This document shows positions 10,282 to 19,543 of a DNA stretch of 22,163 nt, piece after piece (within the stretch, counting starts at the first letter, position 1; every line of letters begins with the position of its first letter). Both the position numbers and the translations under genes were made by a program. Source of the DNA: Silene noctiflora. Taxonomy: Eukaryota > Streptophyta > Magnoliopsida > Caryophyllales > Caryophyllaceae. The DNA is taken from assembly GCA_009801015.1 (NCBI GenBank), contig VHZZ01003708.1, positions 47,040 to 69,202 of the forward strand, read 5' to 3'. A model generated the notes under the pieces. It had not been told where the DNA came from. It did not search any database and saw nothing but the letters and a program-made list of their open reading frames with translations.

Positions 10282-10614
10282 AATAGTTGTACATACAAGA
10301 CAAGTATTATCTTGGATAATTATTCTTTGGATTTGTAAGTTGTTTTTATATAGTAAGAAGAATTAAATAATAATAATAATAAAATGGGAAAGTGGAAGAA
10401 TGCAACGTGAAATAATGTCAAAGGTGTAATGAAACTAAAATTAGGAAAGAAGAGTACTGGAAATGTTAATAAGATAAATGTTTGAAACCAACTTCTGCAA
10501 AAACAAAAGTACATTAGTTTCATTGTCGGGAGTAGTGGCCTGCTAAAGGCTAAAGTTTCACTACAGGTAGTGTAGTTTTCATTTTTTTTCAAAGTACATT
10601 AGGGTACATTGCAT
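10282..10614 (-). promoter_or_regulatory. IQD promoter region with TATA box
   Basis: Read on the minus strand, TATATAAA lies at 10352-10345, about 64-70 nt upstream of the IQD start codon, which would place transcription start near 10318 and leave a short leader. An ATT-type microsatellite follows at about 10365-10381. The long minus-strand ORF here is low-complexity and not a gene. Confidence 0.5.
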
Positions 10615-10930
10615 TACACTTGCCAAACGGTTCAACCAAGTTGGATTCGGATCAGGACATGTTCGGGGATGCAAACACTCACTTGTAGACATGGTAAAAG
10701 TGGCTTGACCCAAATTATCTGATCCGTAGCCGACCGACCCCACACCTGGACTAAGGATCTGAGATTAACCTGTAATCCGAATTGACCTGACCCAAATGTT
10801 TATTATTCCACACAGGTCCATTATCCCTCAATAGCTTGATAATAACTAACCCGAAAATGACCCTAATTGAGCCGAGTTCTGTCAAACCCAGTAATGACCC
10901 GACCCGAACCTAACCCGTTTGTCAAGTTTA
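10615..10930. repeat. hAT-like non-autonomous repeat rich in ACCCGA words
   Basis: TACACTTGCCAAACGG at 10615-10630 is matched in inverted orientation by CCCGTTTGTCAAGTTTA ending at 10930, giving imperfect inverted ends. The interior is a run of GACCCGAA/ACCCGACC-type words and their complements (GGTCGGG). No ORF of note is present. A clear 8-bp target duplication was not found. Similar interiors occur at 18293-18786 and at the right edge of the window. Confidence 0.5.
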
Positions 10931-11817
10931 GAATTGAGGTCAAATCGGATAGGGTCGGGCCATTTCAGGTTCTGGTCATTTCGCTCTAATAAGAACAGAT
11001 CGAGAAAATATTATTTCTGACGTCATTGAAATGATTTAAAGATCTTTTAACGCTAGAATTGTACAAAATAACTACAATTTTTGTATTTCCAGTGTCTCAG
11101 AACCTAGCTCGATCCCGAGAGTAATATGGTATTTGTATAACTTCTTTTTTGTTCATTACCGAGTTAATAAAAGCACACCGATTATACATTTATACGAGTA
11201 TGTAATTATACATGTTTGAATTTTCGTTCACGACAATTTAAGGTAAATTAAAAATCTTATATAAACTTAATAACTAGAACTAGTTATTTTCCCAAGATGT
11301 ATTCATCATATCCCTATTAGCACGATCAAATTCTTTAATATTTTGATAGATGAATCATGCAACATTATGATAAGAGATGTAGGGCTTTTGTAGACCGTTG
11401 TAGCATTTGCCATACGCCCATACTCTACTAGTATAGACATGCATGCATAGTGATGATCTAATTCCACTTATTACCTATTAAATTCTTATACATAATAAAA
11501 TAACTGTTTTTGTAACGTGTGCCCTTAAGGCATGCAATAAGAAGCTGATTAGTGAAAAATTTACAAAATTACTTCATTGATTATGGTAAATAACATTAGT
11601 TTGTACATCAATTTGTGATAATATATTCTTAATATTTTTTCTCTAATAAACTTCTTATCGCGTGTTTTTCTCTAATAAGTTTTTAACGTGTGCCCTAATA
11701 TGTAAAGAATGACAATAGATTCTTATGGAAAATGGAAGCATAAACTTACTTTTACCATAATTAGTCAGAATATCTTATAAATCTTTCCACATGCAGCTTA
11801 TTAACTTGTGTGTCAAA
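10931..11817. other. AT-rich intergenic DNA, no gene seen
   Basis: No supported gene or RNA. The word ACGTGTGCCC(T/A) occurs near 11516 and again near 11689 in the same orientation, perhaps remnants of a small transposon, but borders could not be set. Confidence 0.5.
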
Positions 11818-12152
11818 TCCCCTATACATTAAAAGATTAACACATCTCTAAATTCTCCCGCTCAAATTTCCCGCTTAAGTGATATTCTGCTAGACAATAT
11901 TTATTTCCTAATTAGTTAATGTTGACTATCTATATTTACAATTAAACAATATTTATGTCCTAATAAATTTTATAACATCAATCATTATTTAACTTTTACA
12001 TAAATAAGGCTAATAAAATATCTCCTTGGAATTATATATGCAAATTTTATACCCTTTTCAAAATGGAGGTAAATTGCATTAGTTTGATTAATTGTAAAAT
12101 TCTCAAATATCTGTATCTAAAATACCGTGCATTTGCACGGGAACTATATTAG
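11818..12152 (+). mobile_element. Non-autonomous Helitron, 335 bp
   Basis: The 5' end is TCCCCTATACATTAAAAG just after an A. The 3' end has a GC-rich hairpin (CCGTGC at 12125-12130, loop ATTT, GCACGG at 12135-12140) followed 8 nt later by TTAG and then T. Helitrons begin with TC, end with a hairpin about 10 nt before CTRR, and insert between A and T without duplicating the target; all of this fits except that the terminal CTAG appears as TTAG. The start closely resembles that of the second Helitron (both contain AAAAGATTA, CTAAA and TCCCGCTCAA). No Rep/helicase is encoded. Confidence 0.75.
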
Positions 12153-12886
12153 TGTTAGAAAAACCAAAATAATATTAAAAATAAAAAAGAGAAGAATTGA
12201 AGGTGTCTTTATGTTGTTAATGGTAAAAAAAAACTAGAGTAAAAGGTAACCTCGAGACCACATAAAGGGTGAATAAAATCATAAATAAATAACTTTAAAA
12301 ATTACTTTAATAAAAGTACGTCTGAAAATTTCTCATGATTTCACGTGGTGCATGAAATAAATCATGCATTTACTGTTAGTGTGTTTAAGAGTACTTGTTG
12401 TTTTTGTTTGTGATTGTGAGTAAAATTGTGAAGAAGAAACAAAAGGACAATTATTTAAGTTTTAAAGACAAGAGTTCCAAGTATTTTTGGTCACCTGAAA
12501 TTTTATAAAATTGTCCTACGTTGTAAGTTTAAAGAGTCTGATACTTCATTAGGACAGACCACTTTCCCTTGTGGGTTCTCCTTCAATTTATTGCTTTGTT
12601 TTCTTTTTCTCATCAACTCAGGTTTTTTCAATTTTAATTTTACTATGAGTATCTTTTAATCAATGGTGACGAGAATTTTTTGGAGTCGAGTTACTAATGA
12701 AATAAGATAAGAAACAAAACTCTAGAATTTATCTTTAATACTTGCTTATTTGAAGAAACTAAAGTGTTATGGAGTACTATTTATTCTCACGAGGTAGCAA
12801 CGACTTTTAAAGAAATAGAATATTATTTAGAGTATCAAAAATATATCATAATTAATAAATTTATATGGAGTATTTAGAAAAAAAAA
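12153..12886. other. AT-rich intergenic DNA between two Helitrons, no gene seen
   Basis: No coding potential, RNA gene or repeat border was recognised in this stretch. Confidence 0.5.
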
Positions 12887-13483
12887 TCTCCTATAAACTA
12901 AAAGATTAGCACTTCTAAAATATTCCCGCTCAACTAAACAAATTGCGTTTTTCAGTATATTCCTTTTGATTCGAATTCTATTCTGTAGCTCAAATAATAT
13001 TCTCGGAAATTGAGGGACCCATTATTAGGGATTGTAATAAAATCTTTTATGTAATTGGGGGTTGCAATCAAATCTTTTATATTGTTGGTAATATTCTCAC
13101 TAATTGGAATTAACTTCACTCAAATGATTTATGGGCATAATTTATAAAATATTTCAATAAAATAATATTTTAATAAATATAATTGAAAATAAAATAATGA
13201 TCTATAATATATTTTAATATTCCCCATAATTTAACTGTGGTCAATTTCTACCGATATTATCTCAAAATTTCTTTAGCTTCTTAATAATACAGGCTCCAAA
13301 ATTTTCAAGAAATGATGTTCTTTCGTGCACTAGCTACTTTTAGGTTTTATTTTTCCTTATGATCCTTTTCAACTGATTTTTATAGAAAAAAGTACACTTA
13401 ATTTATACTAATAATTTTATGAGAGTGTCTCTTTAAAATTTAAATCTAAAAAAGAGCGTGCTGTAGCACGGAATCTACACTAG
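12887..13483 (+). mobile_element. Non-autonomous Helitron, 597 bp
   Basis: The 5' end is TCTCCTATAAACTAAAAGAT just after an A. The 3' end has the hairpin CGTGC (13457-13461), loop TGTA, GCACG (13466-13470), then GAATCTACA and the canonical CTAG followed by T. There is no target duplication, as expected. Its 5' end is closely related to the Helitron at 11818 and its 3' hairpin is of the same type (GTGC/GCAC), so the two belong to one family or sister families. No Rep/helicase is encoded. It ends about 100 bp from the stop codon of the S-protein homologue. Confidence 0.8.
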
Positions 13484-13584
13484 TAGAATTAACAATGGAT
13501 CAACAACCCATTTATTATATATTATTATATATTATTGCATTCGAATAAAACATTTAGTTTGCGGTCATATCTTTCTCTAATTAA

Positions 13585-14004
13585 TTACTCCCAAGCTTTA
13601 GTACGGGTTTCCCCCGTAATCGCATTTGTGTGATGCATTCCATCTGTTTTTGCTTCATAGAAACATACATTTGCACCACAAAAAACATTTCTAAAATTTT
13701 TATCATCTGTAAAAACTAGGATTTTATCCAAACGTCCTTGGGACCAAGTAAATTGACAAGTGATAGACGTCTTGTGAAGAGCCAATGAGATCGTGTACAT
13801 TTGATTACTCGGAATTACTTGTGCTCTATAATCCCTCCCGTTGTACGTCTTACAATGAATATTGAGATTATTTGGTAGGCTATTTTTGAACATTACAACA
13901 TATTTTTTTGCAAAACACCGCCCTCCAAAACACCCCGCATAACCCAAATGGACTGTTGCAGAAGTCAAAATCACAACTATCACAAAATAGTAATAATAAT
14001 TCAT
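13585..14004 (-). CDS. S-protein homologue (SPH), plant self-incompatibility S1 family, secreted
   Basis: SPH proteins are small secreted plant proteins related to the poppy stigma S-determinant PrsS; most members have no known function and are expressed in reproductive or other organs at low level. This intronless frame gives 139 aa from an ATG at 14004. A signal peptide is clear (hydrophobic residues 5-18, likely cleavage after GYA at 23). The mature part begins VVMFKNSLPNNLNIHCKT and shows the family's four cysteines (C51, C83 in TCQFTW, C109 and C114 in FCGANVCFYEA), with the LDKILVFTDDK strand between them. Two further cysteines (C25, C30) near the mature N-terminus could form an additional bond. 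On the minus strand, a TATA-like CTATATAAG lies about 80 nt upstream at 14089-14081. The frame is intact and of normal length. Whether it acts in self-recognition cannot be said from sequence. Confidence 0.9.
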   Translation of the reverse strand: MNYYYYFVIVVILTSATVHLGYAGCFGGRCFAKKYVVMFKNSLPNNLNIHCKTYNGRDYRAQVIPSNQMYTISLALHKTSITCQFTWSQGRLDKILVFTDDKNFRNVFCGANVCFYEAKTDGMHHTNAITGETRTKAWE

Positions 14005-14700
14005 CTTTTAATTGTGCGTAAATAGTGTATGAGTATGGATATATAGAATGCAAGACGATGTTTAGAATAATAATCATCCCCTTATATAGATGTAAGTTTT
14101 GTATATTATTTTAAATTTCATCGTATGATATCATTTTACTTTTTTTTTTTTAGTTTACTATACATAATTAATTAATGAGAGGATATCAAGTTTGATATCT
14201 GAAACCTCAAAAAGATTCACTTTTTTTTTTTTTTTTTGCGGAATGGATAGGTAAATTAGATTAGAAGCTCAAGAAATAAATATACGGCCGTTTAAAGGAG
14301 CATTGACTTAGGGTTCAATCCCAAGCTAAAAAGGGCTTATTTTCGAGTTATATTTTAAATTTTTGATGTTAAAATTAAAATCTAATTGAATTTATATATA
14401 TGTATTATTTTTGAGTTTGATTATAGTTTCGTAAGTTCCAATATTTTTATAAAGGAGTTCGTATTCTTTCAAATAAAGCTTATAAATTATACATCTAAGC
14501 TTAAAAAAAGCATTATAAAGCTCAAATTCTATACAATTCCGTATAGCAAAAGTGAAAAGGCCCATTTCAATCATAGATAAGCCTATAGGAAGTTGGACTG
14601 TACATATGTTTGGGTCGTCCATATAAGTATATAACTCCATAGCCCAAAAAAGAGAACTAGTGTGAATACCGAAGAGGCTTCCCGAATAAAATAGAAAGAC
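14005..14700. other. Divergent intergenic region between SPH and HSP21
   Basis: Upstream sequence of both genes. It holds T-runs near 14139-14150 and 14221-14237 and AT-rich DNA. A GGGTTCAATCCC near 14312-14323 looks like a tRNA-type B box, but no matching A box was found. The minus-strand ORF at 14392-14844 has no domain and lies in promoter DNA, so it is not called as a gene. Confidence 0.5.
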
Positions 14701-14830
14701 CGGGACAACACAAAACGACACCGTAACATGATCTAAAAAAGCCAAATGACGAGGTTTATGTCCAGAAACTTCAGAAAAACAATCGAACCTTATCGAACAC
14801 CAACTTCGCAGTTTAAGTATCTTATATAAA
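14671..14830 (+). promoter_or_regulatory. HSP21 promoter: heat-shock elements and TATA box
   Basis: Heat-shock factor binds alternating GAA and TTC units spaced by 2 nt. TTCCCGAA at 14679-14686 is a correct pair, with another GAA at 14671. Closer in, GAAACTTC at 14765-14772 is a correct pair, followed after 1 nt by a further GAA (14774-14776). TATATAAA at 14823-14830 is a strong TATA box about 50 nt downstream of the second cluster, which predicts a transcription start near 14855 and a leader of about 90 nt. The spacing is that of a plant heat-inducible promoter. Confidence 0.75.
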
Positions 14831-14945
14831 CAACGTACCAACATTTAACTTTCTCATCAAAAATAAAAAACATCAAATAAACAAATACCTGTGTAAGACG
14901 ATTTATTACGGTTTACGGTTGACTAAAGTTTGTTAAAAAAAAGAA

Positions 14946-16048
14946 ATGGCAAGCAAAGCATTAATGTGCGCAAGTTCACCTTTGGTTGCAAGCAAGAGTG
15001 TTATTCCAGCATCGTCGAGGAGTAAGAGTGTTGGCTCAGTCCCTTGCTCGGTGTCGTTTTTAGGATACCCGACAAAAAAGCATTATCCTCGTGTTGCTGT
15101 TGTGCGTGCACAACAGCAAGCGGGTGAAGATGGTGGACATCGTTTGGATGTTCAGGTTCAGAAATCGAATCCTAATCAAAATCAAGGCGCTGTTGTCCAG
15201 CAGCGTCGTCCTCGTATGACGGCTGCTGATGTTTCTCCATTTGGTAAGTACTAGCAAATTTATGAACAAGCTTAATACAGAGTATTTTTTTTTCGAATCA
15301 TATCATTTCGATAATCTTAGCTTGAATAAAAGACTCCTCACATAGTCACATAGTAGTTAAAAAAACGTGCATATGTCAACTAACTTAATTGGTTTAGTCC
15401 GTCATCAAAAGTTGGTACTCATGAACTGGATTACAATCTCGTCAGCAATATATTTAATTTTTCCCTGGTGACTCCTTTACCCAAAAAAAGAATATCTGAA
15501 AGAACGTATAAAAATGAAATAAATAGAGATAGTACTCGAAATGATCTGACCACTAAACTCGTAATGACGTACAAACAAACAATTAATTGAACCAAAAGAA
15601 GGTTCTAATTCGTTTGAAAAATGCAGGGCTAATCGACTCGTTGTCACCAATGAGAACAATGCGACAAATGCTAGACACAATGGACCGTCTCTTCGAAGAC
15701 GCAATGACAATGCCAGGTGGCACAAACGAAGTACGAGCCCCATGGGACGTCAAAGAGGACGAGAACGAGATCAAAATGAGATTCGACATGCCAGGACTAG
15801 ACAGGGAAGACATCAAAGTGTCGGTCGAGGACCGCTTTTTGGTGATCAAGGGTGAGCACAAGAATGAAGAAAGTGGCGAGAATGATTCATGGGGTCGAAG
15901 AAGTTTTAGTTCTTATAATACTAAACTACAATTACCAGAGAATTGCGAGATGGATAAGATTAAGGCCGAGCTTAAGAATGGTGTGCTTTATATTTCTGTG
16001 CCTAAGGCTAAAGTTGAACGTAAGGTTGTCGATGTTCAAATTCAGTAG
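14946..16048 (+). CDS. HSP21: Chloroplast small heat-shock protein (HSP21 type), 2 exons
   Basis: HSP21 is the plastid small heat-shock protein, an ATP-independent oligomeric chaperone that protects photosystem and thylakoid proteins in heat and oxidative stress. Exons are 14946-15243 and 15627-16048 with a GTAAGT donor, CAG acceptor and phase-1 intron of 383 bp; the protein has 239 aa. Residues 1 to about 50 form a Ser/Ala/Val-rich, acid-poor chloroplast transit peptide. [19 protein letters not shown] with further methionines (about 106-128) is the methionine-rich amphipathic helix diagnostic of plastid HSP21. The alpha-crystallin domain spans about 137-227, with [20 protein letters not shown] and the end motif GVLYISVPK. 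The C-terminus DVQIQ supplies the I/V-x-I tail contact. The intron at the start of the Met-rich region is at the expected place. An AATAAA signal lies at 16150. Confidence 0.96.
15371..15480 (+). repeat. SINE-like insertion in the HSP21 intron
   Basis: ATATGTCAACTAACTTAATTGGTTTAGTC, followed by GTTGGTACTCATGA and TTACAATCTCGTCAGC, has the order of a tRNA-derived plant SINE: an A-box-like AACTTAATTGGTTTAGTC and a degenerate B-box-like segment ending CTCGTCAGC. Its first 50 bp match the fragment in IQD intron 1 (10053-10101). No poly(A) tail or clear target duplication was seen, so it is old or partial. It lies in the middle of the intron. Confidence 0.5.
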
Positions 16049-16398
16049 AAATAATCGAATCCAAGTGTATTAATACGTCTAGATTTTGTGTATTGTCGAG
16101 AATGACGTGAAGTTTATGTTGTTAGTTGTTACTTGTACGTGACAAATATAATAAAAGTTATTTATTCAAAAATATGTAAACAAATGATAGCACGGTGCAT
16201 GTAAATCGTCTTCTCAAATACAAACGGAGTATGATTGCTGCAACAACCAACTTTAAACAAGGGAATTGAAGGGCAGTACAAAATTGGGTAAGGTATTTTG
16301 TACGAATTTTTCAATTTTTTGGTTTTGACTGAGATGGCAAAGTGTTGTGTCGGAGTGTCGGATACGCAACGTGACATGAAAATATGTAACACTTGCTT
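16049..16398. other. Convergent 3' region between HSP21 and the PADRE gene
   Basis: Holds the HSP21 3'UTR with AATAAAA at 16150-16156 and, on the other strand, TTTATT near 16159, which can serve as AATAAA for the opposite gene. The two genes are tail to tail with about 350 bp between stop codons. No other feature was seen. Confidence 0.6.
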
Positions 16399-16863
16399 TT
16401 ATTCAGGAATACAATCTAGCTTCTGCGAACAGTTTCGTGACAAATTCACCACATTCTTACATTTCTTATCACCAACGTCCATGATCATCGTCTCGACTCG
16501 AACCCGACTCAACAGAAGCTCTTGGAGTTGTTGTCGTGTTAAAACCGCTTTAATCCTTATTGCACCATCTTTTGCCTTAGGAATTTTTGAAGAAGCCTCT
16601 TTTCCATTAGTGATGTAACAAAAAGAAGGGAAAAGATAATAAATTTGTCCAATTTTCAATTTATATTCAAGAGGCAAAGGTTGTGTAGCCTCCTTAAACA
16701 AACCCACATAGTAATTTGGATAATCAACCAACAAATCCTTCACTTTTAATGACATTTTAAACTTTAACAACTTCCCATCATTCATCTTCATTACTTGCAC
16801 CATCTTCTCCTTTTTCTGCCTCGGTTTCGAGCCTCCTACCATGCACAAACCAAGGATTCCCAT
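16399..16863 (-). CDS. PADRE (DUF4228) domain protein
   Basis: PADRE proteins are small plant proteins, many of them induced by pathogens or abiotic stress; their biochemical role is unknown. This single-exon frame gives 154 aa when started at the ATG at 16863; an upstream in-frame extension has only a TTG and is rejected. The N-terminus MGILGLCMVGGS has Gly2 and a nearby cysteine, which could allow myristoylation and palmitoylation, common in this family. The domain follows the usual order: a basic segment, VQVMKMNDGKLLKFKMSLKV, the KVKDLLVDYPNY stretch, IGQIYYLFPS (family: GxxYYLVP), and the C-terminal ALTRQQLQELL-like helix (VLTRQQLQELLLSRVRVE). It ends with a lysine/cysteine-containing tail. 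On the minus strand TATAAATA at 17081-17074 lies about 210 nt upstream of the start codon. Confidence 0.87.
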   Translation of the reverse strand: MGILGLCMVGGSKPRQKKEKMVQVMKMNDGKLLKFKMSLKVKDLLVDYPNYYVGLFKEATQPLPLEYKLKIGQIYYLFPSFCYITNGKEASSKIPKAKDGAIRIKAVLTRQQLQELLLSRVRVETMIMDVGDKKCKNVVNLSRNCSQKLDCIPE

Positions 16864-17073
16864 TGATCTCAATCAGGGACGAAACTAGGTTCAAATTCTA
16901 CCTAGACCCAGAATACCAACTAACTTAAAAAAAAGTTATTGTGTATACTTTTTTTCCTGAGAAGCTCGCTCGGCCTGGTCAGTCTGTGCTGATCTCGAGG
17001 TATTTGTAACAATATGGATGTGAAATTGTGAAAAGATTGTGTAATGGTGGAGGAGAAGTGATGAAGTTATGTG

Positions 17074-17081
17074 TATTTATA
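17074..17081 (-). promoter_or_regulatory. TATA box of the PADRE gene
   Basis: Read on the minus strand the sequence is TATAAATA. It predicts transcription start near 17045 and a 5'UTR of about 180 nt, reasonable for this gene. No other core element was recognised. Confidence 0.5.
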
Positions 17082-18292
17082 CATGTATGTCACATAAGAA
17101 GAGTGGGATTTTAAAAGAGTTAAACTAAAAAATCGGATAACTTTGTGTGAATTTTTTTTATGTTTAAGTCTACTTTAGTTAAGGAAAGCATGATGGGCTT
17201 AAGGAGTTAGAAAAGAAGAGGTTGTTATGGGAAATTATAGTAAATAAATGCATAGCACACCATTTATGTGACTTAAAACGAAAATATGAAAATTTTTGTC
17301 AAACACGCATGCAAGTGATGAGGCTAGTTAGTGGACCATTTTCTATAGCCATTCTAGCTCGGCATTGCTTAATTTAGATAGATTATTGTTTAGGATGCGT
17401 GTATCTGTTTTAAGTTTAGTTAAGACGGGATAAGTATTATGTACGATGTGTTTTGTAATAGGGAAAAACAAAAAATTTGTCTTAAATGATTGTACGTCAG
17501 AATGTCAAAACGGATACCATCGTCTTAAGGTAGATTAACTGCTTAATTTGAAGTTTTGATCCCTTTGGGTTTGAGACTTTGATTATAATTGCATTAATTG
17601 AGATCTCTTCTGTAAAATCGTTGTATAATGTATAACAATTTTCTAACCGAGTAACTTATATACCTCATTTTAGAAAATATGAATTTTTTGTATTTGTATT
17701 ATGGTAGTATTTGAGAATTGTGTTGTATAAATCACACAAATTCTTATTTAAGACACAAGTATCCGTCTTGAGCTTAAAACAGAGGAAATAGATAGCATTG
17801 TTAAGACAAAGCAAAATGCTTAGATATTAGCAAAAAAATTGTCATCCATATCTATACAAATGAGACGTTTTAATCTTAAGACGAATATTTAGTAAATCAG
17901 TTAGTATGTGATTAACCTAGTCGGCTAGTCTAAACTCTAGCTTATGGTCCGAGTGTAGGAAGTTTCATTGTCTTTACATAACGGAATATGTCATGGAAAA
18001 GATTATGTTAAATCTAATGAAAAAGACGAAGAGAATTATTGTCTCTATAAAAATATAGTGGTAAAACATTTCATGATGTAGGCTCATAAAATGTGTATGT
18101 ACCATGCATTTTTTTGATTGATGTAAGCTACATACGTATATTGCGTTCATTCACTTAGTAATCACTTGTGTATTGATGATCGGAGAATGTTGATAATGAA
18201 TATAGAATTAGATGTCAACTAACCCATCCAATAAGTTCTTCGAAATTTCACATATGATCGCGATGGTAAATCGTAAAGGACTCTAAGAGTAG
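17082..18292. other. AT-rich intergenic DNA, no gene seen
   Basis: No ORF or RNA gene is supported. Short words such as TTAAGACGG and CGTCTTAAG recur in both orientations (near 17420, 17521, 17766 and 17877), which may be scraps of a small inverted-repeat element, but no borders could be set. Confidence 0.5.
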
Positions 18293-18786
18293 ACCTGACA
18301 AACAGATTATATCAGGTCGTATTTGTGTTTATGTTAACTTTAAACGGATCATTATTATTTCAACCCTAATCTGACCCAATTACATAAACGAGTCATCTAT
18401 CTCAACCCTATCCCAACCCATTTAATTTTTCTATAAACCAACCCGATCCGCTTAATCATTTATCTTTAAGCAGATCATTTTTAATCCACTTAACCCGTTT
18501 AACCCAATAAATAAACAAAATAAACTAAGCTTTATAGCGCTATTATTCCAAAATTGATGAATGAAGATGCTTATTTTTGATTGCTTGGTTGGATTATTGT
18601 CTCAATCCAAATATATTATGACACTTTTAAATAAATGGGTTATTCTTGTGGGGTTCGTGTCAAATGAGCTCTACCCTAACCCGAACCATTTAAATTTCGT
18701 GTCGTGTCCGTGTCAACCAAATTACTTAAATAAGTCTTAACGTCTTGACCCTAACCCGCTAACTTCGACGATTGCCACCTTTTTAA
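18293..18786. repeat. hAT-like non-autonomous repeat rich in AACCC words
   Basis: The left end TAGACCTGACAAACAG and the right end GATTGCCACCTTTTTA give weakly inverted termini (TAGACCTGACAA against TAAAAAGGTGGCAATC). The interior has many CAACCC, TAACCCG and AACGGATC words. The start TAGACCTG(A/G)CAAA is shared with the repeat beginning at 22074. No target duplication could be confirmed and no transposase is present. Small variations of this structure are common in plant genomes. Confidence 0.45.
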
Positions 18787-18916
18787 AGGGTAAAGTTTTG
18801 TGATTAGACTATAAAATGTCCAAGGATCTCAAGTTCAAACCAGGTAAATTAAGCAATCTAGTGACGGTTTATGATGACCTGAGATTATATATATCTTCTA
18901 GATTTTAAGTTTGTGA

Positions 18917-19129
18917 CCCCTTAGAAAGGGTTGTTGGTGTGGTATGCGCAATTTGCAGGCTATCACGTCGGTTCCTAATTAAAACCGCCACGAATACTTT
19001 CTTAACTACATTTTGTGGCGTTTTCTATTAGAACCGCCACTAAAACAGCGTCGTGATAGGGGGTTTTTCTACTAGTGCCCCTTAGAAAGGGTTGTTGACG
19101 TGGTATGCGTAATTTGCAGGCTACCACGT
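18917..19129. repeat. Two 52-bp direct repeats flanking a CACTA-end remnant
   Basis: 18917-18968 and 19078-19129 both run from CCCCTTAGAAAGGGTTGTTG to CACGT and differ at only 4 of 52 positions. The 109 bp between them end in GGGGGTTTTTCTACTAGTG, described separately. The repeats may have arisen by duplication when or after the element inserted. Confidence 0.8.
18969..19077. mobile_element. Terminal remnant of a CACTA (En/Spm) transposon
   Basis: The right end reads TTTTTCTACTAGTG, the reverse complement of CACTAGTAGAAAAA, the terminal sequence of CACTA elements. Inside, ACCGCCAC/GTGGCG words recur in both orientations at about 18992, 19016 and 19034, like the subterminal repeats of this superfamily. 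GTCGTGATAG near 19050 is the inverted partner of CTATCACGTC near 18960. The opposite CACTA end is missing, so the element is truncated or was rearranged. No coding sequence remains. Confidence 0.6.
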
Positions 19130-19543
19130 ATACTCGGGAGTTTACCGTTTTCTTGTATTGTACTTTTCTTAAATTTGCATGGTTAGAGTGTTAGAGACTT
19201 AGAGCAATGTTAGGAGAGGGACATGGATGACAAATGTGAGCAGAATTGGTTTGGCAAGCATGTTTCTTGCCAATGACATATTTGACCGTTTTCATGAAAG
19301 TGATGAAACCCCTTAACAATGGGACATGCCAATCGTGTTCTACTTTCTAATTTCTATCCGTCAAATTACTTTCCAAATTACCTTCACTCGATTAGAACAT
19401 CCTCACCTGAAAAAACCATTTACCAACCTAGGTCAATAATATAAGTCATACTTTGCACATTTGGGACATAATTTGCAAGAATTTTATGTCTTTACAAACC
19501 CCGTAATTAAAAGAAACGAACTACAAATACATTAACATTGACC
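19130..19543. other. Intergenic DNA, no gene seen
   Basis: Nothing convincing was recognised. GAGCAATGTTAGG near 19203 and CCTTAACAATGGGAC near 19310 are weakly inverted to each other and could be ends of a small MITE, but no target duplication supports it. Confidence 0.4.

Noticed and set aside
10320-10592. 90-codon minus-strand ORF upstream of IQD
   Set aside because: Low-complexity Phe/Leu/Pro-rich translation of AT-rich promoter DNA with a microsatellite; overlaps the TATA box.
11511-11698. Repeated ACGTGTGCCC words as ends of a MITE
   Set aside because: The two copies are in the same orientation and no target duplication or inverted partner was found.
14305-14330. GGGTTCAATCCC as a tRNA gene or SINE
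   Set aside because: Only a B-box-like word is present; no A box at the right distance, no cloverleaf, no acceptor stem.
14392-14844. 150-codon minus-strand ORF upstream of HSP21
   Set aside because: It covers the HSP21 heat-shock elements and TATA box, has no recognisable domain and has a biased, AT-driven composition; chance ORF.
16864-16872. Upstream extension of the PADRE frame
   Set aside because: The extra three codons begin with TTG; the first ATG is at 16863 and gives the family-like MG start.
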